Origin: Snodgrassella alvi
GTDB taxonomy: Bacteria; Pseudomonadota; Gammaproteobacteria; Burkholderiales; Neisseriaceae
Length of the DNA: 44,118 nucleotides
Assembly: GCF_002777745.1 (NCBI RefSeq)
Contig: NZ_MEIO01000056.1
Location: 1-44,118 of the forward strand
Reading direction: 5' to 3'
The notes below the pieces were generated by a model that made no database searches, was not told where the DNA came from, and was given only the letters and a program-made list of their open reading frames with translations. Both the position numbers and the translations under genes were made by a program. Of the stretch, positions 1 to 9,005 are shown one piece after another (positions within the stretch are counted from its first letter, which is position 1; every line of letters starts with the position of its first letter).

Positions 1-500
1 ATCTTTATTTATATATTTTAATTAATACATTGTTGCTATAGATTTTATATTATTTTTTTATATAGATATATCGATTTCATCTATATGATAATTTTTTCTT
101 TATTATGTGATGGGTATTGATAAATTTAATGGTGTATTTTAACGGGGATCATAAAAATAATGACTGAAAAACAATTAGGTATTACTAAATATGAGCTTAT
201 GGAAACAAAAATTTTTGCAGAAGTAGTAAGTCATAATTATTTGTATTAATGGTTGATAATGTAGTCATCTTTTTACATAAATCGGCAGTCTGGCTCGTAA
301 ATGATTTAACAATTTCGGTTATCTGTTTCTCCTGAGATTTTGGGCTTTTTATCAGGGTGCGTTTAAGCAGGATTGACTGGAATTTGGTTTTTGGAATACC
401 AATGATTCAGATGATGAATCTATCAAAGGTAATTTTTCTACTATTTCGGTTTTACTTAATAAATAAATGCTGTTTTTGGCATTATATCTCTGTGGTTTAG
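1..500. other. AT-rich region with decayed coding fragments
   Basis: No intact gene is convincing here. A 29-codon ORF at 160-249 (+) starts with ATG behind a GGGGAT stretch but stops early and resembles no family I recognise. Between about 379 and 468 one plus frame reads like real protein (acidic, WNTNDSDDES, then a hydrophobic end) but has a stop just upstream and no start. The stretch looks like remnants of one or more genes that lost their reading frames. I see no RNA gene, repeat or clear promoter. Confidence 0.4.
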
Positions 501-956
501 AAAGATTCATTCTATAAACTGGTTACGGGTTTTGTTTGCAGGGTATGTGAGCACGCTGGTACTCAAGTTGAGTATAGGTGTAAAACCTGTGATGCTGAAT
601 TATTTATTTTAACTATGGGTTCTGACAAGTGTACTGAATGTAATGTTACGATTGAATCTAAGGATATGTATGACTATTTGGTTAATGCTCTTGCAATTGG
701 TGATGGGTATGATCTGAATGATTATTTAAATCAGAATGAAAGTATTTGTGCATTCTGTGGTGAGGAATCAATCTGCATTGAATTTGAAAATAATTATTAT
801 TTTTGTACAAGTTGTTTTACTGTTGACCCGAGTTTATCAGAATGCGGATTCTGTAATTAATTATTTTTGGGAGCCGGTAGTGTGGATGAAGATGTCTGTT
901 ATTTAACTGGGTGCTGCTGTTGTGAAGGCTATCCAGTATATGGTGGTGAGGATTAG
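501..956 (+). pseudogene. Broken cysteine-rich (multi zinc-ribbon) protein gene
   Basis: An 81-codon ORF (615-860, ATG) is the intact core of a longer frame. The same frame is open upstream to a stop at 498-500 and carries two more CxxC pairs before the ATG (CRVCEH and CKTCDAE). It then resumes directly after the TAA at 858-860 and runs to TAG at 954-956 through a CCCC cluster ending in an acidic tail. Taken together it shows repeated CxxC pairs (CTEC, CAFC, CTSC, CGFC) typical of structural zinc sites. The order, a CxxCN motif followed by a Gly/Asp stretch and a GCxxC end, matches a widespread uncharacterised zinc-ribbon C-terminus as I remember it. No start codon with a ribosome binding site lies upstream, so both the 5' end and the nonsense codon point to decay. 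A functional 81-residue product is possible but less likely. Function unknown. Confidence 0.55.
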
Positions 957-973
957 TTAACTTACATCTTTTG

Positions 974-1891
974 TTAAAACTCTAATGATGAGAAAACTAC
1001 CATTAGTATCGGTGCGGTTATGTTGACAATAAAGCCAAAGCTGATGGCCAGTGGTACAGCGGTGATACCGCCGGAAGCTTGAATAGCTGGCAGGGTAAAA
1101 TCCAGGCTGGTGGCTCCGCCTATGCTGATGGCGGTGGTGGGATAGCGGCGCATTAAGATGGGGATAAAGATAAGGGCAAAAAATTCGCGTGCTAAGTCGT
1201 TGAACATGGCAATACTGCCCCAGATTGCACCATAGGCCTTGCTCATGATTATGCTGGAGAGGGAATACCAGCCATAGCCGCTACTGAGTGCCAGTCCTTT
1301 GCTGATGGATACGTCAGGCATAATCAGGGCAAATATGAGGCCTCCAAGCAGGCTGGCCAGGGTAAATAATCCGGCACTGATAACGCCACGGCGATTCAGA
1401 AATACTTGTTGCAGGGTAATGCCGCTGCTGCGCAACTGCATGCCTACCAGTAATAATAGTATTATCAGTGCTTTGTTGACGGCAGCCTGTGGATCTCCTA
1501 ACCAATTGAAAGACAGGCAGTTACCTGCTATCAGGCCGATAAGCAGGCTGCCAACTTGCTTCAGGCTGCCCATGATGCTGACATCGCCAGACTGGCTTGC
1601 TGTTTGTCGCCGGTTCAGTCGCCACGGATAGCAGCGGTCGAACCATATAAATACAAGTAGATTGGCGGCTATCAGGCAGATAAACAATACGCCTACGGTA
1701 AAGCTGATGTTGGCTAGCTGTGTGCTAAGTTTGGGATCTTGTGCCAGTGATAGTCCGATTAGAAATAAAATTAGATACACTAGCCATGCCAGGCTGTAGT
1801 TGAGCCAGTTTATGGCACGCGCTGGTACGGGTATGCAAAATCCTGCAAGCAGTGGTATGAGGATGATTAGCAGGGAAGTTAAGTTTTGCAT
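974..1891 (-). CDS. lysO: Lysine exporter LysO family protein
   Basis: A 305-residue polytopic inner-membrane protein matching the LysO (YbjE, DUF340) family end to end, close to the about 300 residues usual for it. In E. coli this protein exports L-lysine and the toxic analogue thialysine. Seen in the sequence: an N-terminal hydrophobic pair of helices (residues 5-50), the family block with RRGVISAG near residues 165-172, the GYGWYSLSSI block with its downstream FNDLAREF acidic/arginine motif, and GGATSLDFTLP near the C-terminus. All have direct counterparts in E. coli LysO from memory. The gene stands alone, separated from fpr upstream by that gene's terminator. The ATG has only a weak ribosome binding site, and no lysine riboswitch is visible in the short upstream gap. 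Assignment to the family is secure; lysine as the physiological substrate is inferred. Confidence 0.9.
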   Translation of the reverse strand: MQNLTSLLIILIPLLAGFCIPVPARAINWLNYSLAWLVYLILFLIGLSLAQDPKLSTQLANISFTVGVLFICLIAANLLVFIWFDRCYPWRLNRRQTASQSGDVSIMGSLKQVGSLLIGLIAGNCLSFNWLGDPQAAVNKALIILLLLVGMQLRSSGITLQQVFLNRRGVISAGLFTLASLLGGLIFALIMPDVSISKGLALSSGYGWYSLSSIIMSKAYGAIWGSIAMFNDLAREFFALIFIPILMRRYPTTAISIGGATSLDFTLPAIQASGGITAVPLAISFGFIVNITAPILMVVFSSLEF

Positions 1892-1956
1892 AGGTGGTTC
1901 TGTATGGCTAGATTAAGGGTAATGGGTAACTACCTGTGGCTATTGGCAGGACAAAA

Positions 1957-1988
1957 CAGGCAGCACATTGGCTGACAATGGCTGCCTG
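1957..1988 (-). terminator. Rho-independent terminator after fpr
   Basis: An 8-bp outer stem (CAGGCAGC/GCTGCCTG) continues into a 5-bp inner stem (CATTG/CAATG) with one bulged base. On the minus strand it is followed by TTTT. It sits 20 bases after the fpr stop codon. Confidence 0.75.
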
Positions 1989-2007
1989 TGAATTGTGTTT
2001 TCAGGCT

Positions 2008-2784
2008 TTATTGGTCTACGAAAGCGCGTTCGATAACGTAGTCACCACGCTGCCCCATTTTCGGGGAGATGGTTAAGCCAAAGCTGTTAAGGGTTTCACA
2101 GGTATCCCTGAGCATTTCCGGGCTACCGCAAATCATGGCGCGGTCGTCTGCGGGATTAATCGGTGGCAGGCCGATGTCGGTAAAGAGTTTACCGGATTTC
2201 ATTAAATCAGTCAGGCGTCCGTGATGAATGAAGTCTTCTCTGGAAACCACCGGATAGTAAATCAGTTTTTCGCGCACCATTTCTCCCAGATATTCGTGAT
2301 TGGGTAATTCGGTGGTGAAGTGGTCGTAATAAGCTAAATCTTTTTTGTAGCGTACGCCGTGAATCAGGATGATTTTTTCAAACTGTTCGTAGATATCGGG
2401 GTCTTTGGTAACGCTGAGAAATGGGGCTAAACCGGTACCGGTAGACAGCAGGTACAGGTTTTTGCCGGGATTGAGGTCGCCGGCAATCAGGGTTCCGGTG
2501 GGCTTTTTGCTCACGAGGACTTCATCACCTACTTTCAGATGCTGTAAGCGACTGGTTAATGGGCCATTCTGTACTTTGATACTGAAAAAAGCCAGCTCTT
2601 CTTCCCAGTTGGCACTGGCGATACTGTAGGCGCGCATCAGTGGCTTACCGTCTACCATCAGGCCAATCATGACAAACTGGCCATTCTGAAAGCGTAATGA
2701 TTCGTCACGGGTGCAGGTAAATGTGAAGTATGCATCTGTCCAGTGGTGTACGGACAGGACTTTTTGTGTGTTGTAGGCTGCCAT
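2008..2784 (-). CDS. fpr: Ferredoxin/flavodoxin-NADP reductase
   Basis: A 258-residue cytosolic flavoprotein of the bacterial FPR class, which moves electrons between NADPH and ferredoxin or flavodoxin through FAD. The FAD-binding motif RAYSIAS is at residues 51-57, and the pyrophosphate/NADPH motif STGTGLAPF is at 114-122. A CGSPEML nicotinamide-loop motif lies near residue 217. The C-terminus is extended and ends in ERAFVDQ, the tail that in Azotobacter/Rhodobacter-type FPRs stacks over the flavin. Length is exactly typical. It follows secA on the same strand after a 264-bp gap containing a hairpin, so it is probably its own transcription unit. The gap also has a 7-bp inverted repeat (2834-2840 with 2875-2881) that may be regulatory. 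A second, divergent paralogue lies at 7380-8156. Confidence 0.92.
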   Translation of the reverse strand: MAAYNTQKVLSVHHWTDAYFTFTCTRDESLRFQNGQFVMIGLMVDGKPLMRAYSIASANWEEELAFFSIKVQNGPLTSRLQHLKVGDEVLVSKKPTGTLIAGDLNPGKNLYLLSTGTGLAPFLSVTKDPDIYEQFEKIILIHGVRYKKDLAYYDHFTTELPNHEYLGEMVREKLIYYPVVSREDFIHHGRLTDLMKSGKLFTDIGLPPINPADDRAMICGSPEMLRDTCETLNSFGLTISPKMGQRGDYVIERAFVDQ

Positions 2785-2990
2785 TAATTATCCATGGTTA
2801 AGGAATGCGGTATTATTAGCGTAAACCGAAACACGCCAGTTGTGTGCCGTTCTGGGGCATTTTTTGCTCTCGCTACTGGCGTAAGGTGTGAATTTTAAGA
2901 CAATTTGATGTGCTGTTCAATGGGGTTTAGAGTATTCACTTTAATAAATGTATGCTGATCTGTATGTTTTTTCTGCCGCTGATGCAAATA

Positions 2991-3028
2991 CATCAACAGG
3001 CTGTCATTTTTATGACAACCTGTTGATG
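2991..3028 (-). terminator. Hairpin after secA, probable terminator
   Basis: Two 17-base arms (CATCAACAGG... with ...CCTGTTGATG) pair with a single mismatch around a 4-base loop, 21 bases past the secA stop. The run of T after the stem is poor on both strands, so it may terminate weakly or protect the secA mRNA 3' end. Confidence 0.55.
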
Positions 3029-3048
3029 TTGATATGATTTAACTGAAT

Positions 3049-5724
3049 TTACAGGCGGCCGTGACACAATTTGTATTTCAGACCACTGCCACATGGACAG
3101 GGGTCGTTGCGGCGTATCATGATGCCACGGGCGTCCATGGCTGCGGGGCTGAAATCTTGATCTTTTGTATCGGCTTCTGTAAATATTTCTGGTTGTTCCT
3201 GTGGTTCTTCTGGCTGTGCCGGTTCAAAACGCACTGAAATCAGCAGTGAGGCAACGGAATTGCGGATATTGCTCCACATGGTCTGAAACATTTCAAACGC
3301 TTCGCGTTTATATTCCTGTTTCGGATTTTTCTGGGCATAGCCGCGCAGATGAATCCCCTGACGCAGGTAATCCATATCGGCCAGATGTTCGCGCCAGCGG
3401 GTATCGATGATTTGCAACATGATGTTGCGTTCGAATTGGCGCATGGTATCGATGCCAACCAGTTCAACTTTATGGGCATAATCTTTTTCGACTATGTCCA
3501 GCAGGCGTGCACTGATGCTTTCGTTATCCAGGCTGTTGTCTTCTTTAAGCCAGTCGCTGATGGAAACATCGATATGGTAATCGGCAGCCAGTTTCTGTTC
3601 GAGTCCGGAGATATCCCATTGTTCCTCCAGGCTGTCCGGGGGAATAAAGCTGTCTACGGTATCAACGATGGCATCGTGGCGCACTTCCTGCATTAGACCA
3701 TCGATGTCGTTGCTGGCAAGTATTTCGGCACGCTGATGATATATAACTTTACGCTGGTCGTTGGCAACGTCGTCGTATTCTAGTACTTGTTTGCGCATGT
3801 CAAAGTTGCGATTTTCTACTTTGCGCTGTGCGCCTTCAATCTGACGATTAAGCATACCTGCTTCTATGGCTACGCCGCGTTCGGGAGCCAGACGATTGAG
3901 TATGGCTGTGGCACGGTCCAGGGCAAACAGGCGCAGTAAGGGATCTTCAAACGACAGGTAAAAGCGGCTGGAACCAGCATCACCCTGCCGGCCGGCACGG
4001 CCGCGCAACTGATTGTCGATACGGCGGCTTTCATGGCGTTCGGTGCCGATGATGTGCAGGCCGCCTGCGGCAATTACGGCATCGTGGTCGTGTTGCCATT
4101 GCTGCTGTAGTTTGTCGATTTTGCCTGCTTTATCTGTTTCGGTGAGGCTGTTATCGGCATTGATGGCATCTATCTGTGGTTTGATGTTGCCACCCAGTAC
4201 GATGTCGGTGCCGCGGCCGGCCATGTTGGTGGCTACGGTTATCATTCCCGGCCGGCCGGCCTGTGCAATAATATCGGCTTCACGCGCATGCTCCTTGGCA
4301 TTTAGAACGTTGTGTTGCAGATGTTCTTTATTGAGTAAGGCGGATACCAGCTCGGAGTTTTCGATGCTGGTGGTACCAACCAGTATTGGCTGGCCTTTGG
4401 CATGGCGCTCTTTGATATCGGCAACAACGGCTTCGTATTTTTCTTCGCTGGAACGATAAATCTGGTCGTTCAGGTCTTTACGTACCATCGGGCGGTTTGG
4501 CGGGATGATGACGGTTTCTAGTCCGTAAATACTCTGGAATTCAAATGCTTCGGTATCGGCAGTACCGGTCATGCCGGCTAGTTTGTTGTACAGTCGGAAG
4601 AAGTTCTGGAAGGTGATGGAAGCAAGTGTCTGGTTTTCTTTGTTGATTTCTACGCCTTCTTTGGCTTCTACTGCCTGATGCAGTCCATCAGACCAGCGGC
4701 GTCCTGCCATGAGGCGTCCGGTAAATTCGTCAACAATCACTACTTCGCCATTCTGGACGACGTAATGTTGGTCGCGCTGGTAAAGGGTATAGGCACGCAA
4801 TGCTGCCATCAGGTGGTGCATAAGCATGATGTTGGTGGCGGAATACAGGGAGTCGCCTTCCTGTAGCAGCCCCATTTGGGTAAGAATCTGTTCGGCGTGT
4901 TCATGCCCATGATCGCTGAGGACAACCTGACGTGCTTTTTCATCTACCCAGTAATCGCCCTCTCCTTCTTCGCTTTGTTGTGCAATCAGTTGTGGCGGGA
5001 TCTGGTTCATTACCTGATACAGGGTTACGTTATCGTCGGCCTGTCCGGAAATAATTAATGGGGTTCGTGCTTCGTCAATCAGGATGGAGTCGACTTCATC
5101 AACTACGGCAAATGAGAGTTCACGTTGCACTTTTTCACTCAGGTCACTCACCATGTTGTCACGCAGGTAATCAAAGCCGTATTCGTTGTTGGTGCCATAA
5201 GTGATATCGGCCTGATAAGCGGCTTTTTTAGCTTCATGATCCATGTTGCTGATGATGATACCAACACTCATGCCCAGAAATTCATATAGCGGGCGCATGA
5301 TGCTGGCGTCACGGGTGGCGAGATAATCGTTTACGGTAACGACATGTACGCCTCTACCTGTCAAGGCATTGAGATAGACGGCGGTAGTGGCTACCAGTGT
5401 TTTTCCTTCGCCTGTGCGCATTTCTGCAATTTTACCGTGATGCAGTACCATGCCGCCGATGAGCTGAACATCAAAATGGCGCATGCCAAGGATACGCTGG
5501 CTGGCTTCACGGCACACGGCAAAGGCTTCTATCAGCAGGTTGTCGAGTTTTTCGCCATCGGCCAGACGTTGTTTGAATTCGGCAGTTTTAGCCTGTAATT
5601 CGGTATTGCTGAGTGCCTGAATTTGTGGTTCGAGCGCATTGATTTTGGATACTTCTTTACGATATTGTTTCAGAAGCCGGTCGTTGCGGCTTCCGAGAAT
5701 TTTTTTAGCTAAGTTTTTCAACAT
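3049..5724 (-). CDS. secA: Preprotein translocase ATPase SecA
   Basis: An 891-residue SecA, the motor that pushes unfolded preproteins through SecYEG across the inner membrane. Walker A GEGKT is at residues 105-109. The DEAD-like box [16 protein letters not shown] follows near residue 208. Helicase motifs [10 protein letters not shown] and [11 protein letters not shown] lie in the second nucleotide-binding fold, and the helical wing/scaffold contains [20 protein letters not shown]. The protein ends with a zinc-binding SEC-C motif ([14 protein letters not shown]), so it can probably bind SecB or ribosomes. Length and motif order are normal, with no lesion. The gene lies downstream of dciA, as in other Neisseriaceae, but here a broken gene and a 370-bp gap intervene. 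The start ATG has a weak ribosome binding site, and a long-range inverted repeat lies 58 bases upstream. Confidence 0.98.
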   Translation of the reverse strand: MLKNLAKKILGSRNDRLLKQYRKEVSKINALEPQIQALSNTELQAKTAEFKQRLADGEKLDNLLIEAFAVCREASQRILGMRHFDVQLIGGMVLHHGKIAEMRTGEGKTLVATTAVYLNALTGRGVHVVTVNDYLATRDASIMRPLYEFLGMSVGIIISNMDHEAKKAAYQADITYGTNNEYGFDYLRDNMVSDLSEKVQRELSFAVVDEVDSILIDEARTPLIISGQADDNVTLYQVMNQIPPQLIAQQSEEGEGDYWVDEKARQVVLSDHGHEHAEQILTQMGLLQEGDSLYSATNIMLMHHLMAALRAYTLYQRDQHYVVQNGEVVIVDEFTGRLMAGRRWSDGLHQAVEAKEGVEINKENQTLASITFQNFFRLYNKLAGMTGTADTEAFEFQSIYGLETVIIPPNRPMVRKDLNDQIYRSSEEKYEAVVADIKERHAKGQPILVGTTSIENSELVSALLNKEHLQHNVLNAKEHAREADIIAQAGRPGMITVATNMAGRGTDIVLGGNIKPQIDAINADNSLTETDKAGKIDKLQQQWQHDHDAVIAAGGLHIIGTERHESRRIDNQLRGRAGRQGDAGSSRFYLSFEDPLLRLFALDRATAILNRLAPERGVAIEAGMLNRQIEGAQRKVENRNFDMRKQVLEYDDVANDQRKVIYHQRAEILASNDIDGLMQEVRHDAIVDTVDSFIPPDSLEEQWDISGLEQKLAADYHIDVSISDWLKEDNSLDNESISARLLDIVEKDYAHKVELVGIDTMRQFERNIMLQIIDTRWREHLADMDYLRQGIHLRGYAQKNPKQEYKREAFEMFQTMWSNIRNSVASLLISVRFEPAQPEEPQEQPEIFTEADTKDQDFSPAAMDARGIMIRRNDPCPCGSGLKYKLCHGRL

Positions 5725-6094
5725 AAATCAATAGTCCGGCACCATCAGGCGCAATAAAAAGTAAGCATGAAATGAGGAATTTTAACACAAGCGTCTATGC
5801 TGCTGCATGGCTGTTTGTGTGCTTGTGTTAATTATGTGCAACCGGAAACTGGTTTGAAGTTACAGGTTGCTGTTTATGGCGGTTAATATAATGGTGAAAC
5901 TGTTTTTTCCAAGCGCTGTCTGTGATAAAAGATGCAGCTGCTGTGGTTTATACTGCAATGTAAATATAAAAGATATCCTCTGCAATGCGGATAATTATTC
6001 AAGATACGGTTAATGATGTGGTTAAAAGATATTGAGAATGGTTAAGTTTAGCTGCAAAGGCTATATTATTGTTACGGCTTTATTTTTAATATGA
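5725..6094. other. Non-coding secA upstream region
   Basis: No believable ORF on either strand. It must contain the secA promoter and leader. The only clear structure is the inverted repeat at 5782-5831. The part nearer 6094 is AT-rich without recognisable elements. Confidence 0.5.
5782..5831 (-). promoter_or_regulatory. Long-range inverted repeat in the secA leader
   Basis: TTAACACAAGC (5782-5792) is perfectly complementary to GCTTGTGTTAA (5821-5831) across a 28-base loop. The loop itself can form a small ATGC/GCAT hairpin. It lies 58-107 bases before the secA start codon, where it would fold in the mRNA leader or act as an operator. No poly-T follows, so it is unlikely to be a terminator. 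Role unknown. Confidence 0.45.
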
Positions 6095-6632
6095 TTAATA
6101 ATCAAATCGCAGGCAGCCAAAATAAAATTCACTCTGTTTCGAAGTTTTTTCTCGCCCGATAAGAATAGTGTCTGGGTATGGATTATCAGCAGTTACGTCT
6201 GTTGTATGTTGATAATACTGGTTTATATCGCCCCAGGAAAGGGTTTCTTTTAACTGAACCGGTACGGGTCTGGCATGAATAGATTTGGCAAATGTGGCCA
6301 TATCTCCTTTGGCTACGGCAAAAAAGTATGAACCGCTATCGCCCAGATACCGAATAACGGAAACGGAAGTATTTGCAATCTGTAACGGTTTGGTAAAGCG
6401 ATATTCCAGATTAGTGAGGCCGTCTTTGTCGAAATTTTTTACTGTAATTTTTTGTTTATTAAGCTGTGTAGCTATTTTTGAATCGCGTGCGTCAATAGGT
6501 GCGCTCGCTTTTGCATAATAGTGCTGCTTCAAATTGTGTTTCTGCTGTGGTATTTGTTTTTGTGGTCTGCGCCCATGCAGATAAGTTAAATATAAGTAAT
6601 AAGCTGCATAAGAGTTTGTGCGGTATTCTCAT
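6095..6632 (-). pseudogene. Exported hypothetical protein, frameshifted
   Basis: Two overlapping frames make one protein. The first begins at ATG 6632 with a clear signal peptide (MRIPHKLLCSLLLIFNLSAWAQ). It continues through AETQFEAALLCK and then runs out of frame to a stop. The second picks up as ASAPIDARDSKIAT and continues to the stop at 6095. Removing one base from the T run at 6509-6512 (A run on the coding strand) joins them into a protein of about 179 residues, soluble after the signal peptide and probably periplasmic. The mature part has a YRFTKPLQI and SVIRYLGDSGSYFFAVAKG block but no domain I recognise. The four-base run is short for phase variation, so a true indel or a sequencing error are the two likely explanations. 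It lies between dciA and secA on the same strand and may be an insertion into an older pair. Confidence 0.7.
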
Positions 6633-6748
6633 ATTTCTGTTCTGAATGATAATAATTGAATTTAGTGCTATTTTATTATTGGGAAAATTTTTCTGGCCAG
6701 ACAATACTGTGCAGATTTTTTAATTTATTATTACATAGCTATATCAGT

Positions 6749-7165
6749 CTAACTGTTTTTTTCACTTAGGCGGCGTAATGCTGCCGCCAGCTCGGGATGA
6801 TGGCTTAATGCCTGTGCTGAATGCGCCAGTGCACTACGTGCTGCGGGGCTTAAACTGGCACGCTTAACTGCCTCGGGCTTTGTATCTACCGGCTGTACTT
6901 TAACTTTTACGGTTTCGATTGTGGCATCAATCTGCTGTAGTTGCGGTAATAATGCGGGTAATACCATGCGCAGGCGTGAGGCTGCCATGCTGTTATGAGC
7001 AATTACTACTACACAGCCATCTCGCACACAGGCTACGTTAAAATGTGTGCGTATGCTGGCTGGTAGTTCTTGTTTAAGACAGGCGCTCAGACGCTGCCAG
7101 TGTGCAGACTGTTCCAGCAATTGGTTAAGCTGGGCATTTTTTTTGCCAAAACGATTTAGATTCAT
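6749..7165 (-). CDS. dciA: DciA-family (DUF721) replication helicase-loading protein
   Basis: A 138-residue DUF721 protein. DciA proteins are the ancestral bacterial factors that help load the replicative helicase DnaB in lineages without DnaC. The N-terminal two-thirds shows the family's fold pattern: a short basic start, LEQSAHWQRLSACL, then DGCVVVIAHNSMAASRLRMVLPALL (residues about 50-74). The last 40 residues are Ala/Ser/Leu-rich and poorly conserved, as is common in the family. Placement upstream of secA on the same strand is the usual proteobacterial context and supports the call. The start ATG has AGGT close upstream. The family call rests on pattern recognition without a search. Confidence 0.72.
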   Translation of the reverse strand: MNLNRFGKKNAQLNQLLEQSAHWQRLSACLKQELPASIRTHFNVACVRDGCVVVIAHNSMAASRLRMVLPALLPQLQQIDATIETVKVKVQPVDTKPEAVKRASLSPAARSALAHSAQALSHHPELAAALRRLSEKNS

Positions 7166-7379
7166 ACCTGTATACTAACGTAATTTGTTGATGGCATCAG
7201 GGCTTTTATTTTTTATCTGACAGTAATAGTGATGGTTTTACTGTGCAGATATAAATTCGGGTAAAAGCTCAATGGCATGGTCTGTGCAGGCAGCAACGCA
7301 TTATCCATTGGTACTTCAACAGTAAATAACAGACAGTTTTTAAACAGGCTGCGCTTAAAAGATGGTGATACACTGCCGT

Positions 7380-8156
7380 TTAAAACCCGTTTTCCATGAT
7401 AATCTGTCCGGGTGTTCTGTTGCGGTGCATGCTGTAGCCGATATCCAGTAAAGTCTGAAAGGTGTCGGCCACCATGGCTGGATTACCACACAGCATAAAG
7501 CGGGTTTGTGCAGGGGTAAAAGTCAGACCTAATGCTGTTGCCAGTGTGCCATTGTGCAATAACTGTGGCAGGCGCTGGTTTAGTGCTCCTGCTATGTGTT
7601 CCCGGGTAACTACCGGCTGATAAGACAGTTTGGCTGTATATTCACCTATCAGGGGATGATTGATTAAGTCATTGATGTACTGACTGAAAATCAGCTCGTC
7701 AGCATGAGAAACGGAATGTACGAGCCCGATATGCTGAAAACGTTCCCACACAGCCGGCTGTTGTAGCATGGACAGAAACGGTGCTATGCCGCTGCCGGTA
7801 CTGAGCATAACTAACTGGTCGCCATCGGTAAACCGGCCGGGCAGTAAAAAGCCAAAGGCTGTTTTGTCCAGCAGGATATGGTCGCCGGCCTGTAGTTGTG
7901 TCAGTCGGGCACTCATTGACCCTTCTTCAATTAATACTACAAAAAATTCCAGTGTATCTGCATATTCGGCAGAGACGATGGAATAGGCTCGCCAGATAAA
8001 TCCTGCGCCATCGCGAAAACCCAGACGGGAGAACTGGCCGGCGCTGAAACGATAGGCTTCTGGCCGGGTAATGGCAAAGGTTAGCAGTTTCGGGGTGTGT
8101 TGTTTAACCCACAGTACGGTTTCTTCGGTAAATTTGGCTTCTGCGGCAGCCTGCAT
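7380..8156 (-). CDS. Second ferredoxin-NADP reductase-like flavoprotein
   Basis: A 258-residue paralogue of fpr. The FAD motif RAYSIVS is at residues 56-62, the NAD(P)H motif STGSGIAPF at 119-127 and an MLCGNPAMV loop near 222. Compared with the gene at 2008-2784 it has an N-terminal extension of a few residues and lacks the AFVDQ-type tail, ending in GQIIMENGF. Its active-site roof over the flavin therefore differs. It may serve a different ferredoxin/flavodoxin or have relaxed nucleotide preference. It is the last gene of a minus-strand run after the PLP enzyme (9006) and J-domain protein (8203), with gaps of only 20 and 46 bases, so co-transcription is likely. Reductase function is secure; the partner is unknown. 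Confidence 0.85.
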   Translation of the reverse strand: MQAAAEAKFTEETVLWVKQHTPKLLTFAITRPEAYRFSAGQFSRLGFRDGAGFIWRAYSIVSAEYADTLEFFVVLIEEGSMSARLTQLQAGDHILLDKTAFGFLLPGRFTDGDQLVMLSTGSGIAPFLSMLQQPAVWERFQHIGLVHSVSHADELIFSQYINDLINHPLIGEYTAKLSYQPVVTREHIAGALNQRLPQLLHNGTLATALGLTFTPAQTRFMLCGNPAMVADTFQTLLDIGYSMHRNRTPGQIIMENGF

Positions 8157-8202
8157 GCAGTTATTCCTGTGTATGCCACCGGCTGGCCGGTGGCGGTATT
8201 GG

Positions 8203-8985
8203 TTACAGTCTGATATCGATATCCTGATATTTACGGCTGGCCTCGGTATTGTTGATTTCTATACCATCGCTCACTGCCCATTTTCCATCGTTGATACGCT
8301 GGTATTGCAGGCTGAAATTGCCATCACCGATTTTTTGCAGGGTAAAGGTTTCGCCCGCCGGAATATAAAAGGTACGTATAGCGGTAAATTTGCCGGCGTG
8401 CAGTTCATATAATTGGGCAAATACGGGCGATTGCAAGGATGTGGCATGTACTACTATGGTGTTATTACCGCGCTGGCGCAGGATGGGATAGCCGGAAACG
8501 TAGGCAGCTTTAAGCGGGAAAAGCTGACCATTGGGTGCAGCCAGCACGGGTGTGCTGTTTTGCACCGATGAGTTGTCTACTGGCGGATGTGCCAGCCGCC
8601 ACCATACTCCACCCATGGCAATCAGGATTGCAATGCCTACTATCCACATCCAGCCATGGCCATGTTCATGCAGAACAACTATTTTGTCTTCATGATTGGG
8701 CAATAAGGCTGGCGGTGCAAACGGGGTTTGCCTGCGCGCCAGTAATGCTGGCGATAAACGCGCCTGTAAGCTTTGCCGTGCAATCCACACATCATGATGA
8801 TGGCGCTTTTCTGGATCGGACAATACGCTATAGGCTTCGTTAATCTCGGCCATGCGCTGGTGCGCCTGTGGATTATGTGGATTGCGGTCAGGATGGTATT
8901 TTTGTGACAAAGCCCGATAGGCCGCACGAATCACTTCTTCGGATGCCCCTTGAGCAACATTTAATACGTCATAATAATTGTGCAC
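8203..8985 (-). CDS. Membrane-anchored J-domain (DnaJ-like) protein
   Basis: A 260-residue protein starting with GTG. Residues 1-67 form a J domain with the diagnostic HPD at 31-33, followed by QRMAEINEAYSVLSDPEKR. It should therefore stimulate the ATPase of a cytosolic DnaK/HscA. A basic, proline-rich linker leads to one membrane helix (about 112-131, WIVGIAILIAMGGVWW). After this comes a periplasmic-side domain of about 125 residues with alternating hydrophobic beta-type sequence and no cysteines. There is no G/F region, zinc finger or DnaJ C-terminal domain, so it is a type III J protein. This topology, with an N-terminal cytosolic J domain and an external C-terminal domain, differs from DjlA. 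It is transcribed between a Cys/Met PLP enzyme and an FNR-like reductase. The substrate is unknown. Confidence 0.82.
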   Translation of the reverse strand: MHNYYDVLNVAQGASEEVIRAAYRALSQKYHPDRNPHNPQAHQRMAEINEAYSVLSDPEKRHHHDVWIARQSLQARLSPALLARRQTPFAPPALLPNHEDKIVVLHEHGHGWMWIVGIAILIAMGGVWWRLAHPPVDNSSVQNSTPVLAAPNGQLFPLKAAYVSGYPILRQRGNNTIVVHATSLQSPVFAQLYELHAGKFTAIRTFYIPAGETFTLQKIGDGNFSLQYQRINDGKWAVSDGIEINNTEASRKYQDIDIRL

Positions 8986-9005
8986 GGATTTTTCACTTAC
9001 ACTGG

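Noticed and set aside
3201-5598. Long antisense ORFs across secA
   Set aside because: They are shadow frames of a clearly coding gene, with no independent start signals or domains.
7180-7379. Minus-strand open frame of about 57 codons between the second FNR gene and dciA
   Set aside because: It reads like protein in places (FTVEVPMDNALLPAQ) but begins inside the reductase gene, has no start with a ribosome binding site and shows no motif.
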